Shown here one piece after another: positions 48,763 to 58,679 of a DNA stretch of 64,000 bases; position 1 is the first letter of the stretch; the number at the start of each line of letters is the position of its first letter. The notes under the pieces were generated by a model. The model saw nothing but the letters and a program-made list of their open reading frames with translations, ran no database searches and was not told the DNA's origin. This DNA is from Dicyema japonicum (lineage: Eukaryota > Dicyemida > Rhombozoa > Dicyemidae). Made by a program: the position numbers and the translations under genes. The stretch lies in assembly GCA_011109175.1 (NCBI GenBank), contig RDEW01000020.1:177143-241142 (forward strand). Reading direction: 5' to 3'.

Positions 48763-50396
48763 TTATTTAAAATAAATATTCACTATATTTTTTTGTAATT
48801 TTTTTATAATAAGTTCCAACTGAGCAAAAGCTCTCATAAAGTCTTCACTTTCCATTCCTTGTCTTTCATATTGATGCACGAAAGCTCTGTAGGCGAACAT
48901 CTGCCAAGCTTTATCTACAGTCCAGTCTATCACTGGGAGAAGAGATTGTCCGTTTGTTAGAACACTGGCGAATTTTTCATTTCCGGCAAAACTTCTCCCA
49001 TTACCCCAAATCGTCAGAGAATCACCAAATGCTCCAAATCGATTCCCATGTGGCGATTTTAAACTTTTCGTGTTAAACCGGTGGATGTCATTTCCGCGGA
49101 GAAACAACATTGAGCACAGTGCACGTGACGAGCCGGAAGACTTGGACCAGTCAATGTCTAAATTTAAAAGTTAAAAAACCTTGATCAACGTGGGAGTTCG
49201 AAAACAGCATTTGGCGGAGATAACGCACGAGGCCATCCCATTGGTGAAATTCAAATGCTCTCGAGGAGTAACTAGAATGAGGGACACTTCGAATATTCAG
49301 TAATTTAAGGTCAGGGTCTGGAGTCATTAATTCGAGTATTTTATCTTTAAATTAAAAAACGGGGGACTGAGGGAATGATTCAGTTTTGTTGGCCCCTTTT
49401 CAATGTCGATGTATCCGGCTGGTAAAATAACGGAGGCAAACTGTCTGGAGACGACGTTGTTGATCATTTGAAAGCCCATTGAGCTTTTGCTAGGGACTTT
49501 GTATTGACCAGCATAACGCGAGCAAAGTTTCCAGACTCCGTCGTTTTCCACCACAATGAGAGCATCCGATGATTGGTAAAGGGAGTTCAGTGTAAGCAAC
49601 GTATTGTACGACTGAACACTTACTTCCCCACTGCTGAACGGCCAGACAATCTAATTTGACTTAAACTTGTCATTTACTTGGTTTATTATCGTGTCATGTC
49701 TGTATTCCTCTCTAACCATCCGAGTCACGAGAGAGCCGAGCCCAGACCCTGTCCCACCGGCCACACTCATATTCACTAAAAAACCTTCAATTCTGTCAAA
49801 CTGTTCAGCTTTCTTTCGAATCATGTCCATTATCTATGAATAAACAGAAAATTAGAATAAAAATTAAATTAACTTTGAAGACGCAAAAATGACGTTTTAG
49901 TGCGATAATCGAAATTATCGCCGAATAAACAAGCACGTGCGCAGTAAATAATTCGCATTGAGTATTATAGAAAGTCGAGAAAATTCTGACTTTCTCGGTA
50001 AAATGTATTTTAAAAATGAACTTTTAAGGAATGTTCTCTGCCATAACCGTAAAATCCGTTAGCCCAGTTATTCCCACAGCCAAAGTCGCCGTAAAAACAG
50101 GACGAGTCTGAATATCCCCAAATTCTATTTTTGTTAGTAGTAATCTCGTTGATGACCTTTTTAGTCAAAATATTCACTACTTTTCTTTCCATGTCAATTT
50201 GGACCGAATTCGCAATGAGCTTCTTCCCATCGCGAGACTCGGTAAAAAACTGAGAACAGACTTTTGTAGCGTATTTGAGATTATCTTGCTTACTACAGCC
50301 AGATTTCTTCTCATTGAGATCATCAATTATAGTAGAAAAAAAGGAATCGCCAATTTGGTTCCCACATTGTCCAATTTGCAACGATATAATGCTCAT
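48763..50396 (-). CDS. TUBD1: Delta-tubulin
   Basis: Centriolar tubulin isotype associated with triplet microtubules of basal bodies. The start MSIISLQIGQCGNQIGD (ATG 50396) and DSSCFYGDFGCGNNWANGFYG match delta and not alpha/beta/gamma tubulin. The tubulin GTP loop is SVAGGTGSGLGS (about 49775). Then IVWPFSSGEVSVQSYN, LLTLNSLYQSSDALIVVEND (about 49600), and the C-terminal VDKAWQMFAYRAFVHQYERQGMESEDFMRAF (about 48945-48840). Stop at 48763. Most introns are short (for example 27 nt before IVWPF), but the intron after REHSLK spans 49834-50021 (188 nt). Presence of the gene fits an organism with motile cilia on triplet centrioles. Roughly 440-460 aa. Confidence 0.93.
49834..50021 (-). other. Unusually long intron (188 nt) with hairpins, in TUBD1
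   Basis: Phase-0 GT...AG intron joining SLK to IMDMIRKK. It contains a perfect 8-bp stem with a four-base loop (GCGATAAT-CGAA-ATTATCGC on +, 49902-49921), a second 8-bp inverted repeat (AGAAAGTC at 49969-49976 with GACTTTCT at 49988-49995), and a GCACGTGC palindrome at 49933-49940. It is seven to nine times longer than most other introns in the window. It could host a small RNA. Confidence 0.7.
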
Positions 50397-50486
50397 TTCA
50401 ATTTCGTTCAGTCACAAATTCGTTGCTTAGTAACATTTTGTTGATAAATTTTAAATATATTTTTATTTAAATAATCAATAATAAAA

Positions 50487-50800
50487 TTGTCTCAAATTGG
50501 CCAAAAATTGTTCCTGAACTATTTTGGGCCTGGACCAGATCTAGTCATGTTACAAATTAACATCAATGGTATTCGAACAAAAATTGCCGAACTACAACGC
50601 TTTCTCATAAAACACTCAGTGGATATAGCTCTTTTTCATAAGATGGAACTTAACCCACAGCGACCAACCCTCCAACTTTCCGGATACTCCGTTTTCAGAC
50701 GAGACAGAGGTCACGGAAAGGGAGGAGGCCTTATTAATTTAATCAGGAAGCATATAATGGCCAGTGTGAGAAAGTTTCCTCTCTAATCAGCTTGGAAGAT
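50487..50800 (+). mobile_element. LINE endonuclease (EEP) N-terminal fragment
   Basis: Frame reads MLQININGIRTKIAELQRFLIKHSVDIALF, then LSGYSVFRRDRGHGKGGGL. This is the start of an AP-endonuclease-like domain with the catalytic Asn (QININ) and the GYSVFRRDR segment. Truncated after about 100 residues. Confidence 0.75.
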
Positions 50801-51004
50801 AGCTAATTGTTGCCTGACCAATTATTTTATTTACCCCCATTCCGTTCAAGTCAAAAAAACGATAGCTAACGACGGAGGAGATTGAAGAGAAGAGGTCTTG
50901 TGGTCATCGAGAAATAGAAGACCACAGTGGTAGACAATAAATTTGAACGGTTATTAATTGAGACTTTAAATAATAAAATTTAAATTTAAAAATAAAATTT
51001 TTCT

Positions 51005-51515
51005 ATGACCGAGAATGTTTCTAGTGTGATTAGCATTAAACTTAATGGTATACATTTACATAAATTTTTAGAAAATGGAACTGAATCAGCAACTGTTTCT
51101 CAGTCTCAAAAAGAAGTAATGTCCACGCAGATAAATGATTTAAACTGGGATTACGAAGTATTGATATTTTTCATGTTTAGGTAAAAAATATTGCGAAAGC
51201 AGGAAATGCCATAATTTCATGTTCCCTCTGTCAACTCCCACTCCTCTTTTTGGCCAGATTTGTTAGTTTTTTTACTTATATTAGCCCTGTAGACACACAT
51301 TTTGTATTACTTGTGCCAAAAGGGCTGTGAATTCAAAAGGATCTTGTCCAAAGTAGTCGAATATAAATTTGGTAGATGTCGTAAAGGTTCGAATATAAGT
51401 TTTCCCTCTGAAATCTCTCTTTGTGTGCACTTTTACTTGTTCTGACTGTCTTCCTTGCTGTATGTCTTACCTCTCTCATCGTGATCTGCAGGCTCATTCT
51501 GCTCTTCGACATTGA
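51005..51515 (+). CDS. CBLL1: Hakai-type RING E3 ligase (CBLL1-like), short
   Basis: Hakai is a RING ubiquitin ligase and a member of the m6A writer-associated complex in animals. Five exons joined by GT-AG introns of 23, 23, 23 and 19 nt give 140 aa in frame (423 coding nt). RING: SCSLCQLPLLFLARFPCRHTFCITCAKR...GSCPKC. Then follows the Hakai-specific second zinc-binding segment LFVCTFTCSDC...CCMSYLSHRDLQAHSALRH, with the diagnostic YLSxRDLQAH motif. Exon 4 would be only 5 nt (51376-51380), supplying the last RING cysteine codon. The N terminus (MTENVSSVISIKLNGIHLHK) is unlike vertebrate Hakai, and the long Pro-rich C terminus is absent. ATG 51005; TGA 51513-51515. Confidence 0.82.
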
Positions 51516-51710
51516 TTTTTTTGTATAATACTACAAATTTGTCTATTTTCATTTTAACCCACGTGCTTAGAGACTTTATGTGTGTCATCAAGACTTTAAT
51601 GTTTGTAAGAGCTTAAAAGAAGAATCAATTTTGAGGGACGACTGCAGCTTTTGACTGTCCTTGCTTCCAGTCTTTGCGTTTGCTGAAAAATTGGACGCCT
51701 ACGGGTGAGC

Positions 51711-52040
51711 TTAGAACGAGTTGATCTTCCAGGCCTCAATATCGAAGGGTTCAGTTTGTGAGTGCCCTTCATTCTTGGTTAAAAAATCTTCTGGAACTCG
51801 CATCAAGGCAGAGTGATCCAGAGGATATTGTACGGAAAGCTGAAGTCGATGACAGCACTCGTCGTCATGGAACGAATGGTCTCCCGGTGGAATGAAGAGA
51901 TGGATCCTTTTGAATGTCGCACATGCATTTCGCGTCTCCTGAGTAAGGTGGATCCGATGACGCAAGGAAGGAAGAGAAGTTTCAGTCAAGTAGCCGCATG
52001 CCACCACGTGGCGAACAGTGCATGTTGTTACTAACACTTT
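51711..52040 (-). mobile_element. LINE ORF fragment
   Basis: Minus-strand frame with ETRNACATFKRIHLFIPPGDHSF parallels the SGDINAWLIFKKIHILILPRDNF block at 37990-37655 and also the 39662-39480 copy. Confidence 0.5.
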
Positions 52041-53225
52041 TTGTGGCTTCTTAGACAGATCACCAGTTTGACAGATCTAGTTCCTACAGTCGGGGTGAGA
52101 CGTCGATCAATATCAGTCATTGTAAAAACCTTTCCAGTAGAGTACGAAAGAGAGATCCTTTTTGGTTGTCAGCTCTGAGCATCTGGTGAGATAAATGGAT
52201 CACATTCACTTTATGTTCCTTTAGTCTTTCATTGAATATAAGTAGAACATTCTAGATCAGCGATAAAGACGTTTGTGTAAAACAGTCATAAAATCTTAGC
52301 CGTGTGTCGTTTATTGTTCAGGTAATTGGCAAATTAGTTTCTAAGTTCCCGCATTTTATATTTATAGCAGATCCGACACGTGCCACATCGGATCAACTGT
52401 CCGACCATAAGTTTTTCTATAATTTACATCTAAAAACATTTAAATTGACGATAAAATACGTGGGATAATCGTACGAAGATGATCGGGTAAATCTGTCTAA
52501 ATGGGATACGAGGAATATGCTGCTAGCAGCGGAGTTCGCTTCGTTCACATTCTGATAATGAACAAATAAGGTATATTGGACAAATAAATGTAAAGGAAGT
52601 GTGATTCTGTTTTTTAGTCTCCCGTTGTTTTCAGGAGCATTTATTTCTTTCCTTTATTTTTTCAAATTCAAAGTTATTGAATCTTTTATAGATCTTCTCA
52701 AAAAACCTTCAGATGTTTGACTTCCTCATGAGATCCTTGAAAAAAAGCTTTAAGATTATCCTAGAAATTACCGTATCGTGTTCTTACTGATTTTGAGTAT
52801 TAAGCGATTATTACTTTCATATTATGATTTTAGGTGTGTGCACCGTAGGTGAGTAAAGGCAACGTCATGAGGTAGAACACTTTGGGCTAAGCATCTCGGC
52901 TAATATAAAATCTGGTATGAGTAACGAAACGCTACACATTCCGCCTCTTAATAATGGCTGTGTTCATCAAGAAACTACACATGGTGTTAAGCATAACCCC
53001 AAAGTAGCTCTTCCCTCGTGACCCTTACTGTACTCTGATTTGATCCCTAAAATTTTATATGACCGGCACATTAATGGACAGGTTGCATAAATTGCGAAAT
53101 AAATTATAAAAATAAATATTATCCCATTGTAAAGATATATTTTTATATAAATTTTATTATAATCTTATATTTTTAATTATTTTTAATTACACGTGTCCAA
53201 TGCGTTTGTTGGAATTGACTAGGGA
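52041..53225. other. Unassigned intergenic DNA
   Basis: No exon chain, no recognised repeat beyond a short GAGAGATCCTTTTTGG segment near 52150 reminiscent of LINE copies. A GC-richer stretch at 52840-53050 has no identifiable RNA fold or protein. Confidence 0.35.
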
Positions 53226-53229
53226 ACAA

Positions 53230-53915
53230 CTTCAAAAAATTTGTTTTTGAAGACGGTAAAGCATTTTTACTGAAAGATCATCTAAAATTACGGTTCTTTG
53301 CAGTTGAAGATAAGGAACTGAATTAAAGATAATTGAGGTAGTTTATCTGTTTTATTAAAGTCTGAGCATAATAAAAATCATTTTGGCCGAGATAAACTTA
53401 GTATATGTGGAGGAATAGTTTCTACAGCATAATGAAAGAAGATATCCGCCTTGTATTAAAAAAATGTGTTTATTGCCAAGTATTTGTTATTTATTTATTA
53501 GCTAGTCAAAAAAATTGATGGCAACAAAGCCACCTTTTACTCCAATTATTGCCCGAGGTCTAAGAGACCATTATATCGAAGATCTTATAGATCTCAGAAG
53601 ATATTCAGAAAGAAATCGATCAAACTCGTGGGTAAACTTCAATAATTATTTTTATGAAGGTTCTAGCCGTCGTTGACTCATTCACTAAGTTTGATGCTGT
53701 GCAACTGACAAAGAATAAAAGTGCATTGGAAATCTCATCTCTTCTTGAGAATATATTTTACGTTATTGGAGAACCCGTTTTTCTTCGAACTGATAACGGA
53801 AAGGAGTTTCGCAATTCTGAAGTGGATAAGCTCTGAATTTTTTAAAATAAAGCATATCTATGGAAGGCCTAGAGCACCATGGGTACAAGGAAAGTTGAAG
53901 GGTTTATTTTAAAGC
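53230..53915 (+). mobile_element. Retroviral-type integrase remnant (KRBA2/SCAND3-like rve domain)
   Basis: Frames in order: KKRYPPCIKKMC (about 53430), KPPFTPIIARGLRDHYIEDLIDLRRY (about 53528-53605, first catalytic Asp region), VVDSFTKFDAVQLTKNKSALEISSLL (about 53665), EPVFLRTDNGKEFRNSEVD (second Asp) and IYGRPRAPWVQGKLKGL. The matching third acidic residue is replaced or lost at QGKLKG. Stops and frameshifts show decay. Confidence 0.72.
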
Positions 53916-53919
53916 TATA

Positions 53920-54425
53920 ATAAATAGGTTCAACCAATCAGTTAAACGACGGATATCCTCAACAAATGCTTCAGCTGGAAGTTTTGGACTTTAATTTACT
54001 TTTTGTATTATGTCGCACACGTGGTTTGGCAATTAAGTTTTAAAAATGCTATTTAGAGTTGCTCTTAACACTAGAAATTGTAATAAAAAAGTATTAAAGA
54101 TCGTACTAATCAAAAAATCCGAGTCAAATAAACTCTGGTCGAAGGCCGCATAGGGAACAGTATCAAATTGGCTTTTTAAAATTAGGGTTTGGTTAAGGTT
54201 GTCTTTCGAATTTGTGTTAGGATGGTAGGTTAACAGCTCTCGTGGATTTTTGTTGTCGTTAAATAAAAGTATTTCAGAGTCACAGACCCGGAATTAGAAC
54301 CAATGACTCAGTTGGTGACTTGATGGATGATGGTGAACTTGTTCACGGAAGAACTGGAAATGGATATTGATCACTAAAATCCACATTTAATTATTGACAC
54401 ATATGCTGTCCTGGAATTACTGTCG
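53920..54425. other. Intergenic, nothing recognised
   Basis: No coding or RNA signal found between the integrase remnant and the next retroelement. Confidence 0.35.
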
Positions 54426-54429
54426 TACC

Positions 54430-55695
54430 CAGGGAGCGGACATACTTTCTTGGGTGCCCACTCGACGAAAAGGAACTGCGGAGCCATCTACAAACAAAAG
54501 AGGATGAACTCTCCAGAGTCACAGAGAAACTTTCCTTACTCGATGGTCATACAGCGTTCTTCCTTTTGAAGAATAGCATCGGCTTGCCCAAACTCCTATA
54601 TGCTCTCCGATGTTCTCCCTGCTTCAAACATCGTGACATCCTCCTGTCACTGGATAGGACATTGAGAAAATCAGCTGAATTACTTCTAAACATCCAGTTT
54701 GATGCGCCGAGTTGGAACCAATGCAACCTTCTACACGCCTCGGAGGAACGGGTCTCAGGTCGGCGCTGGAGATCGCCTATCCAGCATATGTGTCATCGCT
54801 CTCAAGTGGAAGCCTTTTGGTCCAAGAAATCCTACGTATTACAACCGGACTCTCTTGGGAAAAAGTCTTCGACGAAGCTCGTTGCGAATGGTGTGAAACT
54901 GGTTTGGATATGCCGAACGATCCTTCGAGGCAACGTGACTGGGATGATATTTACTCCAAGAATATCTTCGACGTGCTAAAGTCTGAGGCCAACCAGCATC
55001 GTCTTGCATGCCTCGTGTCCGCCGCCAACCATGGGAGCGGAGCGTGGCTGGATGCACTCCCGTCTTCCTCCCTGGGGACCCTATTGGACGATGACTGTAT
55101 TCGGATTGGAATTGCACAACGCCTGGGAGCTGATGTTTGCGTCGAACACCAATGTCGCTGTGGAGGGATCGTCGATGCCAAAGGGCTGCACCCGCTCTCG
55201 TGCAAAAGGAGTGCGGGCAGAGCACCCCGCCATGCTGCTATGAACAACATAGTTTTGCGAGCTCTTGAAGCGGCAAGCTTCCCGGCAGTATTGGAACCTG
55301 TGGGATTGGACCGCGGAGATGGGTTTAACTATCTTTCCGTTCACTGAGGGAAAATCGCTCGTATGGGACTGCACTGTTGTGGATTCTTTCTCGAACTCGA
55401 TGATGCTCAGCTCGGCGCAGTCTGCTGGATCGGCAGCCGATCTGGCCGAAAAAATCAAGATTAAAAAATATGGCGAAATTGGAGACCGCTACCGTTTTGT
55501 ACCGGTAGCAATCGAGACGTCTGGTGCGGCTGGAAGTATTACAGCCTCTTTCCTAAAGGAAATCGGGGGAAAATTGGCCCACCGCAAGAAAGACGTGCGG
55601 GAAGCGGTCTGGCTGAGGCAAAGAATTGGTATCGCAGTTATTCGCGGAAACGCTTACTCCGTGATGTCAGCAGCCGCTCTCCCCCATAGTTAATA
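54430..55695 (+). mobile_element. Retroelement 3' half with C-terminal CCHC and nuclease-like module
   Basis: Best-preserved copy of this family. Order: FLGCPLDEKELRSHLQTK, LLKNSIGLPKLLYALRCSPCF (RT thumb), IAYPAYVSSL (frame 54712-55347), HQCRCGGIVDAKGLHPLSCKR (C-x-C...H-x4-C), RHAAMNNIVLRALEAASFPAVLEPVGL. After a frameshift near 55320 come FPFTEGKSLVWDCTVVDSFS, DRYRFVPVAIETSGAAGSI and RQRIGIAVIRGNAYSV, with TAA at 55691-55693. The CCHC followed by a LVWDxT motif resembles the restriction-like endonuclease arrangement of R2-type elements. Local GC is higher than in host genes, as in a recent insertion. Confidence 0.82.
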
Positions 55696-55739
55696 AATAA
55701 TATTTTATTGTTAATAAATTTTTGATTTAAAAAAAAAAA

Positions 55740-55815
55740 TTATTCAAAGACCACCGTCAAATCAAAAAAATAAGTGATCGCGGCGGCGAATTTGATTCAG
55801 ACTCTCGCCTTGGCT
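55740..55815 (-). mobile_element. LINE 3' tail
   Basis: Minus strand GATCACTTATTTTTTTGATTTG then ACGGTGGTCTTTG and an A-rich end: the shared LINE terminus. Confidence 0.5.
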
Positions 55816-56175
55816 CAATGTTCCTCCTTTAATCCAACAAGTTCGTTGGGGTCGGGTTGTCTATCGGTCACGCTTTTTCAGGCCCCAACATTAGAATGTC
55901 CCAGGATTTTTTGACATTTCTTAAAAGGTAACGTTTCCCCATCAACTTCAATTTTATTTGACTCTTTTGACATTTTATTTTGTCAATTCTAAGATGAATT
56001 GAAACGGTCTGTTGTTAAATTAAATTAATGATGTAAATAATTAAAATGATGGAATTTAATAAATTTTATTAATTATAATTAAACTAAAAATTGTTAAATT
56101 TAATATAAATATTTTCAAATACTGCAGGTGCCTTTATAGTGATGTATGTGATGAGGTTTCAATATATAGACTCAT

Positions 56176-57009
56176 ATGTCTTATAAGAAAGCAATTAAAG
56201 CAGGAAGAAGGAAATACAACGAAAGATCTCAACCACAGGAGAGAGAAAATCTTGGATTATTGGAGAAAAAATCAGATTATAAAGACAGATCTAAAGTAGC
56301 CAACGAAAGACGTGAAAAGATAAAGAAATTGTACATAAAAGCACTGGATAAGAACGTGAATGAATTTCGTTACAAAATGATGAGGACAAAACTCATAGTA
56401 ATATTTAAATTTGAAATTATGTAGAACGGTGTTCACCAACCTGAGGAAAATAAGCCAGTCGTGTACACAGACGAGCAGTTAATTGCCATGAACACACAGG
56501 ATTCTAGGTACATCAGATTAATGCTAAGCAATGAAGCGAAGGTTTTTATTTTTTAATTTAAATTTAAAAAAATTATTTATAATTTTCATTTTTAATTATT
56601 TTAGAAAATTAATGCGTTAAAAGATAAAGTTGCTTCCTTCGAGGCCAGTCGTAGTAAATCTAATAAACGAATTGTTTTTACTGATTCAGGCGAAAGATAT
56701 GGTATTCTGTCTCAATTATTGTTTTAGTTGATTTCTCATTAGAGACTAGCCAAATTGATGAAATTGGGAATTCCTCCACTGAAGAATCCAATGAGGAAGT
56801 TCGTGCGGTTTGGATTATTGCTTCAATTTGGTTAGAAAAGAGATTTGGAAAGGCATGTGAACCGAGTGAAGAGCTTGACTGTAATTTTGGATAAAATGGA
56901 AGTGAAGAATCATTTGATGAATAATAAGGCCATCAAATCGACTTTGGTTGCTGAGGAAACGACCGAAAATGCTCCGATTTATCAATGGAATTTTGTGCGA
57001 AAGAAATGA
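56176..57009 (+). CDS. UTP11: UTP11, U3 snoRNP / SSU processome protein
   Basis: Nucleolar component of the small-subunit processome needed for 18S rRNA maturation. Five exons with introns of 27, 63, 26 and 28 nt give 229 aa (human 253), and the spliced length is in frame. N terminus: SYKKAIKAGRRKYNERSQPQERENLGLLEKKSDYKDRS, ALDKNVNEFRYKMMRTKL. Exon 2: NGVH...YTDEQLIAMNTQDSRYIRL. Exon 5: AKRDLERHVNRVKSLTVILDKMEVKNHLMNNKA...APIYQWNFVRKK. These match the family along its whole length. The 63-nt second intron is almost pure A/T. Start ATG 56176, only good candidate; stop TGA 57007-57009. No frame damage. Confidence 0.95.
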
Positions 57010-57699
57010 TTTTTTCCTTTTTTTATTTTCATTTAAAATTATTTGACTTCTTTAATCCGTAGATTACGTTTTTGCTACGTATAAAAAATTTCTTTATTTC
57101 TAAAGTCAATATTGAGGACACGCGAATTGAGTACCTGGGATATCTGGCGGCATTCAGAAGCAATGATGCCCGCGAAGCACAGTGACTCTAACAGTTGTTC
57201 TTGATTGGTAGAATTTAAGCAAATTTAATTTTATCGGTTTTGTTGGATACTAGAATGTTGAGACTTTAAAGTTGCATTCTGGAGGGTTTAAAGCACTGGT
57301 TTGATATAGTTACTGGTAATTCTCGCTGACATCATGTTAGCTCAAGTGGAGAGTTTATCCCATTATTACCAGAAGTGAAGTAGAATATGATTCCTTTAAC
57401 CTCATTTCGTGAAATTTAGCTTTCGTCCTTTTCTAAGATGTGAGTCACTTTCAAGAGCTCTGAACCTTTATTGAAACCAATTTATAGAAAAAAATAATCT
57501 ATTAGTATTTGAAGAGCTTTGAAAGGTTAAATAAGCTACGTCTTCTCTGAAGTAGCTAAATCTACCAGTCTCGTGACGTACTAGAGCAATTTAAGTGCAA
57601 TTATGCTAGAATTTTGTTCATTTTATTTTATTATGAAAATAAGATAAAATAATTTTTATAATGTTTTATTCATTAAAAAGCCTACTTTATAAATGCTAT
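57010..57699. other. Intergenic, nothing recognised
   Basis: A short plus-strand frame near 57100-57185 (VNIEDTRIEYLGYLAAFRSND) has no family that I know. Otherwise AT-rich. Confidence 0.35.
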
Positions 57700-57965
57700 T
57701 GGATATCAACCGAATTTGTGGAAATTCCTCAAGTGGATTGGGGAAGAGCAAATGATCCTTTTTCGTGGCAGCCTGACACTGGGCGCCACCTCGACAGGTG
57801 AATCACATGACGCCACTCTAATAGGAAGAAAAAGAGGAGGAACAACAAAACAAACAGAATCTTCAATTAATCAGCACTACATGGAGCCATACGGCGAAGT
57901 GGAAACTGGATACACTTAACTAGTTTTTACTTTAACTTTTTTCTTGGTGTATCCTGTGTTAATAA
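57700..57965 (+). mobile_element. LINE 3' end
   Basis: ORF end ETGYT with TAA near 57918, in the context ACTGGATACACTTAACTAGTT, a diverged form of the common terminus. It is followed by TTTTTTCTTGGTGTATCCTG and TAATAAATTAA. Confidence 0.6.
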
Positions 57966-58670
57966 ATTAATTATCCACCTGATGAATTATCACTAGGTAT
58001 CCTGATTTAATTTATTTAAATGAGGAAGATGGTTTGATTATTTCAGTAATTTTGAACAAATTGTAAAAATTTTTAACGAATTTGAGTCTGATGGAATTTT
58101 AGTTATTAATGCTAAACATTCCGTCACAAATAATACCGTTAAAATTTCATTAAGTGAAGTAATACTAAATTATTAAAAAATAATGCTTCTTAAAATATTG
58201 GAATGCTACGATTAAACATAATGATATTCAAGAACTGACAAGGCGAATATTAAGAATTACATAGAAAAAAGATTGGAACAAATGGATTTAAAACTATTAT
58301 TTAGTTGACTCTGAAAAATTTTCTATGAGGATTACTTTGTTTTATCACAATCTCAAACATCCTCTTCATATGTATAGCCATTAAAATGCTAAAAAATTGA
58401 AAAACGATACTTCAAAAAATAATGTTAAACATTACATTTTAAACTAAAACAGTTTATTAGAAATCCAAAAATTAACAACTTCTGGACTCCCCGACCAGTC
58501 TTTTCCTAGCACTTCCGCTCCCCACCCCATTTTCTGGACCACCTAACTCTCTATCAGTGTCGTGCCCCCTCCTTCTCGACTTGTAACCAATAAGAGGATT
58601 CCTCACCACTCCACAGTTTTTATTGATCTCCATTATTAATTCATCGAAGCCGTGTTTATACTCAATAGTC
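57966..58670. other. Unassigned; coding-like patch at 58030-58170 (+)
   Basis: NFEQIVKIFNEFESDGILVINAKHSVTN... reads like a short winged-helix-type segment, but it has no splice-supported partners. The 66-codon minus frame at 58472-58672 has no recognised domain. Confidence 0.25.
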
Positions 58671-58679
58671 ATGCTCTAG

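Noticed and set aside
52840-53050. GC-richer block considered as an rRNA or snRNA gene
   Set aside because: No stretch matches remembered 18S, 28S, 5S or U-snRNA sequence, and no promoter or fold could be supported.
58030-58170. Winged-helix-like patch suggestive of a CDC6/ORC C terminus
   Set aside because: Only about 40 codons, no AAA+ domain upstream, and no usable splice sites to neighbouring frames.
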